A stretch of DNA of 45,160 nucleotides, taken from Kingella denitrificans ATCC 33394. Its GTDB lineage: Bacteria; Pseudomonadota; Gammaproteobacteria; Burkholderiales; Neisseriaceae. The stretch covers positions 163,243 through 208,402 of the forward strand of contig NZ_GL870929.1 of assembly GCF_000190695.1 (NCBI RefSeq), in the 5' to 3' direction. Positions 1 through 8,690 of the stretch are shown here, piece after piece. Below the pieces are notes generated by a model that saw only the letters and a program-made list of their open reading frames with translations, was not told the origin of the DNA and ran no database searches. Every line of letters starts with the position of its first letter. The first letter of the stretch is position 1. The translations under genes were made by a program, and so were the position numbers.

Positions 1-371
1 TGCTTTTAATTGAGTGGGCAAAAATGGGTGTGTAGATACAATATACGTCGTTGCTCTAAAAAACAGTTCAACAGAAAGTATTAAATATTTCATTTTTTAT
101 GGATTATGTTGTTATTTTTAAAATAAAATTTAAAAAGATGATATTTTTTTGCGAGGTTGCGACAATACGCAATTTAGCATAATTTTTTATCAGAATAGCT
201 ATTCGAATAAAGAAATATATGCAAGCCAAAATCATAACACATGTTATTCATTAAGCAGGCTGATGATGTTCATCTGAAAATAAAATTAGCCAAAATGGCC
301 TCTGGGATTTTAAATTTCTCCATACCGGTTTGCCGGCTGAACACAAACACAAAGTAAGAGGAGATTGAAAA
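1..371. other. AT-rich non-coding region upstream of yjcH-actP
   Basis: No convincing gene is seen here. The stretch is much more AT-rich than the genes that follow, as expected for a promoter region. A weak promoter-like pair lies at 157-162 (TTGCGA) and 180-185 (TAATTT), but neither hexamer is a good match and I do not call it. A good Shine-Dalgarno sequence (AGAGGAG, ending at 362) precedes the ATG at 372. The first bases (TGCTTTTAA) could be the tail of a DUS cut by the window edge. Confidence 0.6.
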
Positions 372-692
372 ATGGATAAGCAGACGACGTCCAAAGTACT
401 GTCGCATCCCAAGTTCCAAACCATGGCCAAACAGAAATCGATTTTGGGCTGGACGTTTTCCGCCGTGATGTTTGCGGTGTATACGTTGTTTGTCGCCTAT
501 CTCGGCATCGATCCACAGGCGTTTGCCACGCCCGTGTCCGAGGGCGGGATAACGACTTGGGGGATTTATATCGGCCTGGCCGTGATTATATTTGCGGTGG
601 CGATTACCGGCATTTATGTTTATGTTGCCAACGGCCGTTTTGAAGAAACCACCCGCGAAGTGGTGCGCGAAGTAACGGAGGGGAAAAAATGA
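372..692 (+). CDS. yjcH: DUF485 membrane protein YjcH, partner of the acetate permease
   Basis: Small inner-membrane protein of 106 residues. Two hydrophobic segments are visible, at about residues 27-47 (GWTFSAVMFAVYTLFVAYLG) and 63-85, followed by a charged tail. The pattern and length fit the DUF485 family, which is encoded directly before actP in many proteobacteria. Its biochemical role is not established; an accessory role in acetate uptake is inferred from this linkage. The ATG follows a strong ribosome-binding site. The stop overlaps the actP start by four bases (ATGA at 689-692), which suggests translational coupling. Confidence 0.9.
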   Translation: MDKQTTSKVLSHPKFQTMAKQKSILGWTFSAVMFAVYTLFVAYLGIDPQAFATPVSEGGITTWGIYIGLAVIIFAVAITGIYVYVANGRFEETTREVVREVTEGKK

Positions 693-2377
693 AAAAGATG
701 AATAAATTTTATTTTGCCTTTGCAGCCTGCTTGGCCGCCAACGCAGCATGGGCGGCAGACGCTATTTCCGGCGAGGTGCAACAGCGTCCGCTGAATGTTC
801 CTGCGGTGGTGATGTTTTTTATTTTCGTCGGCGCCACGCTGTTTATCACCAAGTGGGCGGCAAAGAAAAACAAATCGTCCAAGGATTTTTACACGGCGGG
901 CGGCGGAATTTCGGGGTTTCAAAACGGTTTGGCGATTGCGGGCGACTTTATGTCGGCAGCGTCTTTCCTCGGCATTTCCGCCATGGTGTTCACGCGCGGG
1001 TATGACGGTTTGATTTATTCCACCGGCTTTTTGGTCGGTTGGCCGCTGGTGTTGTTCTTGGTGGCCGAACGGCTGCGGAATTTGGGCAAATTTACCTTTT
1101 CCGACGTGGTGGCCTACCGTTTGCAGCAAACGCCGGTTCGCCTTTTGGCTGCTTCCGGTTCGATTCTGGTGGTGATGCTGTACCTGATTGCGCAGATTGT
1201 TGGTGCAGGCAAACTGATTCAGTTGTTGTTCGGCATGAATTATCTGTCGGCCGTGGTCATTGTCGGCGTTTTGATGGTGGCGTATGTGTTGTTCGGCGGA
1301 ATGTTGGCGACCACTTGGGTACAGATGATTAAAGCGGTGCTGCTATTGTCGGGCGCAAGTTTCATGGCTTTCGTCATTTTGAAGGCATCGGGTTTCAGCA
1401 TGGAGCAGATGTTTGCCAAAGCGGTGTCCATTCATGAAAAAGGCAGCAAAATTTTGGAGCCGGGCGGTTTGGTGAAAGACCCGATTGATGCGTTGTCGCT
1501 CGGATTGGCTTTAATGTTCGGTACGGCCGGCCTGCCGCACATCCTGATGAGGTTTTTCACCGTGCCGGACGCGAAGGAAGCGCGTAAATCGGTGTTTGTC
1601 GCCACGGGCTTTATCGGCTACTTCTACATCCTGACTTTTATTATCGGTTTCGGCGCCATTATTTTTGTGACCAAGGACAATCCGAATTTCTTCGCGGAAA
1701 TGGTGAAAGACGGCAAAACCGTTTATGAGATGATAGGCGGCAGCAATATGGCGGCGGTGCATTTGTCCGAAGCTTTGGGCGGCAATATGTTCTTAGGCTT
1801 TATTTCGGCGGTGGCATTCGCAACTATTTTGGCCGTGGTGGCGGGTTTGACCCTGTCGGGTGCTTCAGCGGTAAGCCATGACATCTATGCGTCGGTAATC
1901 CGCAAAGGAAAGGCCACTTCCCATGAGGAAATGCGGGTTTCACGCGCTACCGTGCTGATTTTGGGTGTTTTGTCGATTATTTTCGGCTTGATTTTTGAAA
2001 ATCAAAACGTTGCCTTCATGGTCGGCTTGGCTTTTGCCGTGGCGGCTTCGGCCAATTTTCCGATTTTGGCACTGTCGATGTTTTGGAAAGGATTGACCAC
2101 ACGCGGTGCGGTTGTCGGCGGTTATACCGGCCTGCTATTGTCGCTGGTGATGATTATTTTGGGGCCGAGTGTGTGGGTTAGCGTGTTTCATTTCGAATCG
2201 CCCGTCTTCCCCTACGGTTCACCCGCCATTTTCAGCATCCCCGCTGCCTTTATTGCGGCTTGGCTGGCTTCAATAACCGACAAATCTGCCCGTGCCGAAG
2301 AAGACAAGGCCGGTTATGAAGAGCAGTATGTCCGTTCGATGACCGGTATCGGGGCGGAAAAGGCTTCCGACCATTGA
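689..2377 (+). CDS. actP: Cation/acetate symporter ActP
   Basis: Sodium:solute symporter family protein of 562 residues, close to the usual ActP length of about 550. It carries short-chain acids such as acetate into the cell with a cation. Residues 1-23 look like a cleavable signal sequence ending AWA, as in E. coli ActP. The rest is a string of about 13 hydrophobic segments. The family core is recognisable in SSKDFYTAGGGISGFQNGLA (about residues 67-86) and in the glycine-rich AGDFMSAASFLG segment. The start overlaps the yjcH stop, and a GGAGGGG ribosome-binding site lies just upstream inside yjcH. The gene ends at a terminator made of a Neisseria-dialect DUS, unlike the rest of the window. 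Confidence 0.95.
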   Translation: MKKMNKFYFAFAACLAANAAWAADAISGEVQQRPLNVPAVVMFFIFVGATLFITKWAAKKNKSSKDFYTAGGGISGFQNGLAIAGDFMSAASFLGISAMVFTRGYDGLIYSTGFLVGWPLVLFLVAERLRNLGKFTFSDVVAYRLQQTPVRLLAASGSILVVMLYLIAQIVGAGKLIQLLFGMNYLSAVVIVGVLMVAYVLFGGMLATTWVQMIKAVLLLSGASFMAFVILKASGFSMEQMFAKAVSIHEKGSKILEPGGLVKDPIDALSLGLALMFGTAGLPHILMRFFTVPDAKEARKSVFVATGFIGYFYILTFIIGFGAIIFVTKDNPNFFAEMVKDGKTVYEMIGGSNMAAVHLSEALGGNMFLGFISAVAFATILAVVAGLTLSGASAVSHDIYASVIRKGKATSHEEMRVSRATVLILGVLSIIFGLIFENQNVAFMVGLAFAVAASANFPILALSMFWKGLTTRGAVVGGYTGLLLSLVMIILGPSVWVSVFHFESPVFPYGSPAIFSIPAAFIAAWLASITDKSARAEEDKAGYEEQYVRSMTGIGAEKASDH

Positions 2378-2393
2378 TGATGTTGTGCAAAGG

Positions 2394-2428
2394 CCGTCTG
2401 AAAACCGGGATTCAGGGTTTTCAGACGG
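2394..2428 (+). terminator. Inverted-repeat terminator of AG-DUS dialect behind actP
   Basis: Arms CCGTCTGAAAACC (2394-2406) and GGTTTTCAGACGG (2416-2428) pair perfectly around a 9-base loop and are followed by TATTTTTG. The left arm extends to AGGCCGTCTGAA, the AG-DUS of Neisseria species. It is the only copy of this dialect that I see in the window. Confidence 0.85.
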
Positions 2429-2439
2429 TATTTTTGTGT

Positions 2440-2687
2440 AACCGCGATTTAATATAGGTATCTGTAAAGTTGCTTTACTTGTTGTGCAGGCTGAAAAAGG
2501 AGAGAGGACGGCATCTGGTGGTGATTCCTGCCTATATTGGAAACTTTGCTAGTGAAGAAGGGGCGTGTGGTTGACATTTTTATTAGTTTTAATTTTTTAT
2601 ATCCTGCCAGAGTGAGCGAAAAAATTCCACCAATTTCGCAAGTTGAGTTCCTGTACCGGAGGATCTATTCCAATCGGTGTATAAGGT
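2440..2687. other. Non-coding region between actP and the ndk promoter
   Basis: AT-rich spacer without a supported gene. It holds a TTGACA hexamer (2572-2577) followed by a T-rich tract but no good -10 at normal spacing. A reverse-strand open frame through the region runs into ndk and has no family resemblance; I treat it as chance. Confidence 0.5.
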
Positions 2688-2716
2688 TTGAAAATAGCTA
2701 TTACAGCAGTTAAAAT
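2688..2716 (+). promoter_or_regulatory. Sigma70-type promoter of ndk
   Basis: TTGAAA (2688-2693) and TAAAAT (2711-2716) are separated by 17 bases. Transcription would begin near 2723, giving a leader of about 55 bases before the ndk ATG at 2779. Confidence 0.7.
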
Positions 2717-2778
2717 TTTGATAGAATAACTGCCATTTATCTCTAAAACTCTCTCGATAAGTCCCTGAAAGGATTTTT

Positions 2779-3213
2779 ATGGCGATTGAACGCACCGTTT
2801 CCATTATTAAGCCCGATGCGGTAAGCAAAAATGTTATCGGCAAAATTTATGACCGATTTGAAAGTAACGGCTTGAAAATCGTGGCGGCAAAAATGAAACA
2901 TTTGACACGCGAAGAGGCCGAAGCGTTTTATGCCGTTCATAAAGAACGCCCGTTTTTCAACGATTTGGTTGCGTTCATGGTGAGCGGGCCGGTAATGGTT
3001 CAGGTGCTGGAAGGCGAAAATGCGGTGGCTAAAAATCGTGAGATTATGGGGGCGACCAACCCGGAAAATGCTGCTGAGGGAACGATTCGTAAAGATTTTG
3101 CCCATAATACGAGAGAAAATGCGGTGCATGGTTCCGATAGTCTGGAAAATGCAAAAATTGAAATTGACTTCTTCTTTAATCCGGAAGAGGTTTATGTACG
3201 CACAATAGGTTGA
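2779..3213 (+). CDS. ndk: Nucleoside diphosphate kinase
   Basis: Transfers the terminal phosphate from NTPs to NDPs through a phosphohistidine, keeping the nucleotide pools balanced in the cytosol. The protein has 144 residues, the normal size. It starts with the family's ERTVSIIKPDAV and holds the active-site histidine H117 in NAVHGSDS. Part of the sequence around residues 104-113 (RKDFAHNTRE) departs from the usual form, but the catalytic core is intact. A good promoter lies upstream. The next gene starts 6 bases after the stop, so the two are probably cotranscribed. Codon use is more AT-rich than in the rlmN-der genes that follow. Confidence 0.97.
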   Translation: MAIERTVSIIKPDAVSKNVIGKIYDRFESNGLKIVAAKMKHLTREEAEAFYAVHKERPFFNDLVAFMVSGPVMVQVLEGENAVAKNREIMGATNPENAAEGTIRKDFAHNTRENAVHGSDSLENAKIEIDFFFNPEEVYVRTIG

Positions 3214-3218
3214 TTCAA

Positions 3219-4019
3219 ATGACGTTGAGATTAGTATTGTCTGCTTGCGCGTGTGTGGCACTGTTGGCCGCTTGTGATTCATCGAAACCTGCGGCCGAAA
3301 CGGCTGCACCGGCTGCAAAAAACGGCAAAGTTTACCGTGTGGTAACCGAAAGGGTGAAACCGCCGATGGTGGCGTATGTTGACGGCAAAATTACAGGTTT
3401 CGAGTACGATTTGCTGCAGGCGATTGCTGCCAAGAAGGGCATTTCTTTTGAATATCAGGTGGTGGATTCCAAGAAGGATTTGTTGCCTGCGTTGGAATCT
3501 GGCAAGGCGGATATTGCAGCAGGTGCGATTACCATCAATGACGAACGCCGTCAGAAAGTGAATTTTTCAGAGCCTATTCTGGATTATTCGGCGGCTGTGC
3601 TGGTCGATAAATCTTTGGCAGATGCCAAGAGTTTCGCTGATTTAAAAGGTAAATCGGTGGCGGTGGGGCGTGGCACGGTGTATGACAAGATGGCGGCCGA
3701 TTATTTGGCTTCCGGCGATGGTAAAAACATAGTGTATTACGATACGGTGTGGGAACAGGTGAAAAATCTGCTCAACCATCAAACGCAGGTGGTGCTGGGT
3801 GACAGCCTGATTTTGGAATATTATTTGCAGCAGAACGGCAGCCATCAGGCGGTTTTTGTGCAAAACATTTCGTTCCCAAAAGAGAACTATGGTTTTGCGC
3901 TGGCCAAAAATAACACGGAATTGCAGCAGGAAATCAATGACGGCTTGGAAAAAATCCGTGAGGATGGAACGTATGCCAAGATTTATCAAACTTATTGGCA
4001 GAAAAACGAACAGCGTTAA
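3219..4019 (+). CDS. Amino-acid ABC transporter substrate-binding lipoprotein (family 3)
   Basis: Periplasmic solute-binding protein of 266 residues from the ATG at 3219; a TTG at 3210 that would overlap the ndk stop is less likely. The signal peptide ends in a lipobox, LAAC, with C19 as the lipidated residue. The mature part has the family pattern: GFEYDLLQAIAAKKG, then DIAAGAITINDERRQKVNFS, and a late KIREDGTYAKIYQTYW. These point to polar or basic amino-acid binding, but the ligand cannot be read from sequence. No permease or ATPase gene is adjacent, so the transporter must be encoded elsewhere or the protein acts alone. It is cotranscribed with ndk by position. Confidence 0.85.
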   Translation: MTLRLVLSACACVALLAACDSSKPAAETAAPAAKNGKVYRVVTERVKPPMVAYVDGKITGFEYDLLQAIAAKKGISFEYQVVDSKKDLLPALESGKADIAAGAITINDERRQKVNFSEPILDYSAAVLVDKSLADAKSFADLKGKSVAVGRGTVYDKMAADYLASGDGKNIVYYDTVWEQVKNLLNHQTQVVLGDSLILEYYLQQNGSHQAVFVQNISFPKENYGFALAKNNTELQQEINDGLEKIREDGTYAKIYQTYWQKNEQR

Positions 4020-4081
4020 AATTGCTTGATAAACAACAAAATAATTATATCTAAAATTTAAAATGACCAACCCTACCAAAG

Positions 4082-4093
4082 TGCAGGCTGCTT
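4082..4093. repeat. Single AA-king3-type DUS upstream of rlmN
   Basis: TGCAGGCTGCTT, the reverse complement of AAGCAGCCTGCA, lies 30 bases before the rlmN ATG without an inverted partner. An in-frame TTG inside it extends the reading frame but is not a plausible start. Confidence 0.8.
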
Positions 4094-4123
4094 TTGTCTG
4101 CCTTTTTTCCAGCGCGGACTATA

Positions 4124-5218
4124 ATGAAAACCAACCTGCTCAATTTTGATTTAAACGCACTCACCGAACACTTCGCGCAAATGGGCGAAAAACCCTTCCG
4201 CGCCAAACAGGTAATGCGTTGGATACATCAGGGCGGAGCGGAAAGTTTTGATGAGATGACCGACTTGGCCAAATCCCTGCGTGCCAAATTGCAGGAAAAA
4301 GCCGTAGTCGGTATTCCTGTGTTGATGGCGGCCCAAGAAAGCAGGGACGGCACGCGCAAATGGCTGCTGGATGTCGGCACGGGCAACGGCGTGGAAACCG
4401 TGTTCATTCCCGAGACCGAACGCGGCACGCTGTGCATTTCATCCCAAGTGGGCTGTGCGCTGGAATGCACGTTCTGTTCCACCGGGCGGCAGGGCTTCAA
4501 CCGCAACCTCACCGCTGCCGAAATCATCGGCCAGCTTTGGTGGGCGAACAAGGCATTGGGCGTGACGCCGAAAAACGAACGTGTGATTTCCAACGTCGTG
4601 ATGATGGGCATGGGCGAGCCGATGGCCAATTACGACAACGTGGTTACCGCGCTGTCCATTATGCTGGACGACCACGGCTACGGTTTGAGCCGCCGCCGCG
4701 TAACCGTGTCCACGTCGGGCATGGTGCCGCAGATGGACAGGCTGAAAGAAGATATGCCCGTCGCGTTGGCGGTGTCGCTGCACGCCTCAAACGACAAGGT
4801 GCGGGACGAAATCGTGCCGCTGAACAAAAAATATCCGCTCAAAGAGCTGATGGCAGCCTGCAACCGCTATTTGACCAAAGCACCGCGCGATTTCATCACA
4901 TTTGAGTATGTGATGCTGGACGGCGTGAACGACAAACCCGAACACGCGCACGAATTGGTGCAGCTGGTAAAAGACACGCCGTGCAAATTCAACCTTATCC
5001 CGTTCAATCCCTTCCCAAATTCGGGGTACGAGCGTTCGAGTAACAAAAATATTAATATTTTCAAAGAAATTTTAATGGAAGCCGGCTTGGTAACCACCGT
5101 CCGCAAAACGCGCGGCGACGATATTGACGCAGCGTGCGGACAACTGGCCGGCCAGGTGCAAGACAAAACGAAACGCCAGGAAAAATGGCAGCAGATTTAT
5201 TTGGAGACAAAACCATGA
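4124..5218 (+). CDS. rlmN: Dual-specificity 23S rRNA/tRNA methyltransferase RlmN
   Basis: Radical-SAM enzyme that methylates C2 of adenosine 2503 in 23S rRNA and A37 of some tRNAs. The protein has 364 residues. The iron-sulfur motif CxxxCxxC is C111, C115 and C118 (CALECTFCSTG). The second catalytic cysteine, which carries the methyl group, is C338 in IDAACGQL. The GEP motif (MGMGEPMANY) is also present. I chose the ATG at 4124 because an upstream TTG frame lies within a DUS. The stop overlaps the pilW start by four bases, so this is the head of a tightly packed rlmN-pilW-rodZ operon, the order known from other proteobacteria. Confidence 0.97.
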   Translation: MKTNLLNFDLNALTEHFAQMGEKPFRAKQVMRWIHQGGAESFDEMTDLAKSLRAKLQEKAVVGIPVLMAAQESRDGTRKWLLDVGTGNGVETVFIPETERGTLCISSQVGCALECTFCSTGRQGFNRNLTAAEIIGQLWWANKALGVTPKNERVISNVVMMGMGEPMANYDNVVTALSIMLDDHGYGLSRRRVTVSTSGMVPQMDRLKEDMPVALAVSLHASNDKVRDEIVPLNKKYPLKELMAACNRYLTKAPRDFITFEYVMLDGVNDKPEHAHELVQLVKDTPCKFNLIPFNPFPNSGYERSSNKNINIFKEILMEAGLVTTVRKTRGDDIDAACGQLAGQVQDKTKRQEKWQQIYLETKP

Positions 5219-6021
5219 TGAAAAATTTCTTCATCAAGAAACATTGGATTATTGCAGGCTGCATTATCGGCTTGCTGTCCGGTTGCGTTACCGAAGGTCC
5301 GGGCGCAACGTTGACCAAGTTCCGCAGTAGGACCAGCCGGGAAAAAAATGACGAGGCGGTGCGCATTAAGACGCAGCTGGCCGTGGAATATATGAATGCG
5401 CGTGATTACCGTGCGGCAACCGTGGCGATTGAAGACGCGCTGAAGACCAACAGCCGCTACGATATCGCTTGGTTGATTCGGGCGCAGATTTACCAGTTCC
5501 TGAAAGTGTACGACAAGGCGGAAGAGAGCTTCCAGCGGGCATTGTCGCTCAGTCCGAACGGTGCGGAAATCAACAATAACTACGGTTGGTATATTTGCTC
5601 AATTAAGAATAATCCGAATGCCGCGATTCCTTATTTTGACCGCGCGCTGGCCGACCCGACTTATCCGACACCTGAAATGGCGTATTTGAACAAAGGGATA
5701 TGTTCCGCTAAAATGGGGCAGTTTTCTTTGGCAGATGCCTATTTCGAGCGCGCTTTGGGCATGAACCCTGACTTTATCCCCGTGTTTAAAGAACGCGCCA
5801 GGGCGAAGTTGCAAAGCGGCGATTTGAGCGATGCCGGTCGTTATTTCCGCATTTATCAAAGCAGGGTCGATCAGTTGGATGCCGATGCTTTGTTGCTGGG
5901 TTGGCGCTTATCGAAAGCCGAAGGGCAAACGCAGGCTGCTTTTGAATATGAAGCGCAACTGCGTGCCAATTATCCTTATTCAGACGAATTACACTCAATA
6001 AGTTCAGGAAGTACCGAATGA
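5215..6021 (+). CDS. pilW: Type IV pilus biogenesis/stability lipoprotein PilW (PilF)
   Basis: Outer-membrane lipoprotein needed for assembly or stability of the PilQ secretin and pilus fibres. The protein has 268 residues. The signal peptide ends in LSGC with lipidated C24. At least five tetratricopeptide-type repeats follow; the clearest covers AEESFQRALSLSPNGAEINN. Length and position between rlmN and rodZ match the PilW/PilF family. Start is ATG 5215 (or the next codon, 5218), overlapping the rlmN stop; its own stop overlaps the rodZ start. In a species rich in uptake sequences it is likely needed for competence as well as pili. A near-match DUS (one mismatch) sits inside the coding sequence near 5934 and encodes TQAAFEY. 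Confidence 0.93.
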   Translation: MMKNFFIKKHWIIAGCIIGLLSGCVTEGPGATLTKFRSRTSREKNDEAVRIKTQLAVEYMNARDYRAATVAIEDALKTNSRYDIAWLIRAQIYQFLKVYDKAEESFQRALSLSPNGAEINNNYGWYICSIKNNPNAAIPYFDRALADPTYPTPEMAYLNKGICSAKMGQFSLADAYFERALGMNPDFIPVFKERARAKLQSGDLSDAGRYFRIYQSRVDQLDADALLLGWRLSKAEGQTQAAFEYEAQLRANYPYSDELHSISSGSTE

Positions 6022-6836
6022 CGCAACCACAAACAACAGAACAACCAGTCATCCAAACGCCCCAAGAGTTGGGCATGCAGTTGCGCATGCACCGCGAAAA
6101 GAAAGGATTGTCGATTGGCGAAGTGTCCGAGCGTTTGAAATTGCCGACCCGCCAAATCGAAGCGTTGGAAACGGGTGATTACGACTTGCTGCCGGAAACG
6201 GTATTCGTGCGCGGATTTTTGCGCAGCTACGGCCGTTTCTTGGACGTGGACGATCAGCTTTTGACGCAGGCGGTGGATAATATTGCCCCGCAAAAACAGG
6301 CGCGCTATGCCCCGCAAAATATCTCGTTGGCCGATCGCAAAGAAGGCAAATCTTTCCCGACTTGGATTTTCGGCGTGCTGGCGGCCATCGGCATCGGTTA
6401 CGGCGTGTTTGTTTGGCAGAACAAATCGCAAACGGAACACAGTAAGCAGGAAGCGGAAAGCACGGTATTGGCGGCAAGCAATCCTTTGGCTGCTTCATCG
6501 GCCAGCATCAAAAATGCCAATGTGATTGTTAAGCCGATGGAGGCGAGCACGGCCGAATCGGCATCTGCGGCCAGCGCAACGGGCGTTGCCGGCGAATTGG
6601 TGATTAACACGCGTTACAGAACCATGTTGACCGTGACCAATGCTAAAGGCGAAGTGTTGATTAACCAAATCGTGCCGAGCCGCAGCGAACACCGCTTTAC
6701 CGAAGGCGCGCCGTTTGAAGTGCGCATCGGTTATGCCAGCGGTGCCACCGCCGCGTTCAACGGGCAGGAAATCAACGTGAATGCCGCGCGCAAAGGTGGC
6801 AAAACCGCCGTATTTACTGCCGGCGAAATGCCTTAA
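6018..6836 (+). CDS. rodZ: Cell-shape protein RodZ (HTH plus DUF4115)
   Basis: Bitopic membrane protein of 272 residues that links MreB to the cell-wall elongation machinery. An Xre-like helix-turn-helix occupies about residues 15-85 (LGMQLRMHREKKGLSIGEV). One transmembrane helix lies at about 114-133 (TWIFGVLAAIGIGYGVFVW), and a periplasmic beta-rich DUF4115 domain at about 190-270. The start overlaps the pilW stop (ATGA). The middle segment is low-complexity Ala/Ser, a normal linker. A DUS pair closes the operon 15 bases downstream. Confidence 0.93.
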   Translation: MTQPQTTEQPVIQTPQELGMQLRMHREKKGLSIGEVSERLKLPTRQIEALETGDYDLLPETVFVRGFLRSYGRFLDVDDQLLTQAVDNIAPQKQARYAPQNISLADRKEGKSFPTWIFGVLAAIGIGYGVFVWQNKSQTEHSKQEAESTVLAASNPLAASSASIKNANVIVKPMEASTAESASAASATGVAGELVINTRYRTMLTVTNAKGEVLINQIVPSRSEHRFTEGAPFEVRIGYASGATAAFNGQEINVNAARKGGKTAVFTAGEMP

Positions 6837-6850
6837 CCGTATCTGACCAG

Positions 6851-6896
6851 AGTGCAGGCTGCTTTTTGATTCCGCGATTCAAAGCAGCCTGCACTT
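6851..6896 (+). terminator. DUS-pair terminator behind rodZ
   Basis: AGTGCAGGCTGCTTT and AAAGCAGCCTGCACT pair across an 18-base spacer that can itself pair partly. It separates rodZ from ispG. Confidence 0.7.
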
Positions 6897-6930
6897 AATA
6901 TCATTATCCATCTTCATCACAACACAAACC

Positions 6931-8196
6931 ATGTCCCACATCACCCGCCGCAAAACCCACCAAGTCCAAATCGACCATATTACCGTCGGTTCGGAATATC
7001 CGGTCGTCATCCAGTCGATGACCAACACCGACACCGCCGATGCCGCCGCCACCGCCGCCCAAGTCAAAGCGCTGGCGGATGCGGGCTCGGAAATGGTGCG
7101 GATTACCGTGAACACGCCCGAAGCCGCGTCCCAAGTGGCCGAAATCCGCCGCCGTTTGGACGATATGGACTGCGCTGTACCACTGGTGGGCGATTTCCAT
7201 TTCAACGGCGAACGCCTGCTGGCCGAATTTCCCGACTGCGCCAAAGCCTTGTCCAAATACCGCATCAACCCGGGTAATGTGGGCAAAGGTGCGAAGGGCG
7301 ACGAAAAATTCGCCTACATGATTCGGACGGCCGCCGAACATGATAAAGCCGTCCGCATCGGCGTGAACTGGGGCTCGCTGGACCAAAGCTTGGCCAAAAA
7401 GATGATGGACGCGAACGCGGCGGCTGGCAATCCGAAAACGCCCGAGGAAATCATGAAGGAAGCGCTGATTGTGTCCGCGTTGGAATCGGCGCAGAAAGCG
7501 GTGGATTTGGGCCTGCCGGAAAATAAAATCATCCTGTCGTGCAAAGTGTCCAACGTGCAGGATTTGATTACCGTGTACCGCGATTTGGGCAGCCGTTGCG
7601 CTTATCCGCTGCATTTGGGTCTGACCGAGGCGGGCATGGGCAGCAAGGGCATTGTTGCCAGTACCGCCGCCTTGTCCGTGCTGTTGCAGCAGGGCATCGG
7701 CGATACCATCCGCATTTCGCTCACGCCCGAGCCGAACGCATCGCGCACGCAGGAAGTGATTGTGGCGCAAGAGATTTTGCAGACTATGGGTTTGCGCTCG
7801 TTCACGCCGATGGTCACCGCCTGTCCAGGCTGCGGCCGCACCAGCAGCACTGTTTTCCAAGAATTGGCGCGCGATATCCAACAATATTTGCGCGAACAGA
7901 TGAGCGTGTGGCGCTGGCAGTATCCCGGCGTGGAAAACCTGAACGTGGCCGTGATGGGCTGCGTGGTGAACGGGCCGGGCGAAAGCAAATTGGCCGACAT
8001 CGGCATCAGCCTGCCGGGCACGGGCGAAACGCCGGTGGCGCCGGTATATGTGGACGGCGAGCGCAAGGTCACGCTCAAAGGCGACAATATGGCACAGGAA
8101 TTTCTTGCCATTGTGCAGGAATATGTGAAAACCAATTACGGCGAAGGCGGCAAAAAACGCGCCAAAGCCAAAGTTATCCCGATACATGCGAAATAA
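6931..8196 (+). CDS. ispG: 4-hydroxy-3-methylbut-2-enyl diphosphate synthase (flavodoxin)
   Basis: Penultimate enzyme of the MEP isoprenoid pathway. It uses a [4Fe-4S] cluster to reduce and open the cyclic diphosphate MEcPP. The protein has 421 residues, longer than the E. coli enzyme. The N-terminal TIM-barrel half begins with VGSEYPVVIQSMTNTDT. The cluster cysteines are in ACPGCGRTSS and GCVVNGPGES near the C-terminus. The ATG lies 34 bases after the DUS terminator of rodZ with no obvious Shine-Dalgarno. Position between rodZ and hisS follows the conserved order of this cluster. Confidence 0.96.
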   Translation: MSHITRRKTHQVQIDHITVGSEYPVVIQSMTNTDTADAAATAAQVKALADAGSEMVRITVNTPEAASQVAEIRRRLDDMDCAVPLVGDFHFNGERLLAEFPDCAKALSKYRINPGNVGKGAKGDEKFAYMIRTAAEHDKAVRIGVNWGSLDQSLAKKMMDANAAAGNPKTPEEIMKEALIVSALESAQKAVDLGLPENKIILSCKVSNVQDLITVYRDLGSRCAYPLHLGLTEAGMGSKGIVASTAALSVLLQQGIGDTIRISLTPEPNASRTQEVIVAQEILQTMGLRSFTPMVTACPGCGRTSSTVFQELARDIQQYLREQMSVWRWQYPGVENLNVAVMGCVVNGPGESKLADIGISLPGTGETPVAPVYVDGERKVTLKGDNMAQEFLAIVQEYVKTNYGEGGKKRAKAKVIPIHAK

Positions 8197-8228
8197 CGGA
8201 TTCAACCGATTGACAAAGAAGGCCGAAA

Positions 8229-8636
8229 ATGGAAGCAGGACAGGAAGATATTCAAAACGATTTGCGCGCATTGCTGCTGAAACTGTATTTGAAAAACAAT
8301 CCGCAGATTGAACACAAGATTTTTATTTACAGCTATCACGGCGTGGTGGACGTGCAGACGAACCCGTTCCATTTCATCGGCGGCGATTTGTCCCGCGATG
8401 TGAAGAAGAGCCTGGTGCTGCAAAACCTGCCTTCCGGCGAGATGATGCAGGCGTTTATCAGCTCGGTCAAAATCGACAAACAGGAAAGTTTTCAGATTGA
8501 AAACACGGTGTTGTATGGCAACAAGGCGGGTGTGATTACCGAAATTTCGCTGAAGGGCGAGAAAATCGCCAAAACCGAAAAATACCGCCAATTCTTGCAG
8601 TTGGCCAAAAGCCTGTTGCGCCAGTTCAAGGACTGA
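8229..8636 (+). CDS. Uncharacterised 135-residue protein downstream of ispG
   Basis: I do not recognise a family. The protein has 135 residues, no signal peptide and no membrane segment, so it is probably cytosolic. Secondary-structure pattern suggests an alpha/beta fold: a charged N-terminal helix, beta-like stretches (HKIFIYSYHGVVDVQ, ENTVLYGNKAGVITEISL) and a basic C-terminal helix ending LLRQFKD. AAGAAGG (8216-8222) is a reasonable ribosome-binding site. It lies 32 bases after ispG on the same strand and is probably cotranscribed with it. Confidence 0.75.
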   Translation: MEAGQEDIQNDLRALLLKLYLKNNPQIEHKIFIYSYHGVVDVQTNPFHFIGGDLSRDVKKSLVLQNLPSGEMMQAFISSVKIDKQESFQIENTVLYGNKAGVITEISLKGEKIAKTEKYRQFLQLAKSLLRQFKD

Positions 8637-8645
8637 CGGACGATA

Positions 8646-8690
8646 AAAAGCAGCCTGCACTTTGAAACAACCAAGGTGCAGGCTGCTTTT
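8646..8690. terminator. Bidirectional DUS-pair terminator
   Basis: AAAAGCAGCCTGCAC and GTGCAGGCTGCTTTT form a hairpin between two convergent genes. A-rich and T-rich flanks are present on both sides, so it can stop transcription in either direction. The right arm reaches the stop codon of the pseudouridine synthase. Confidence 0.75.

Noticed and set aside
2589..3318. Minus-strand frames across the ndk promoter and ndk
   Set aside because: They overlap a certain gene and its promoter and show no family resemblance.
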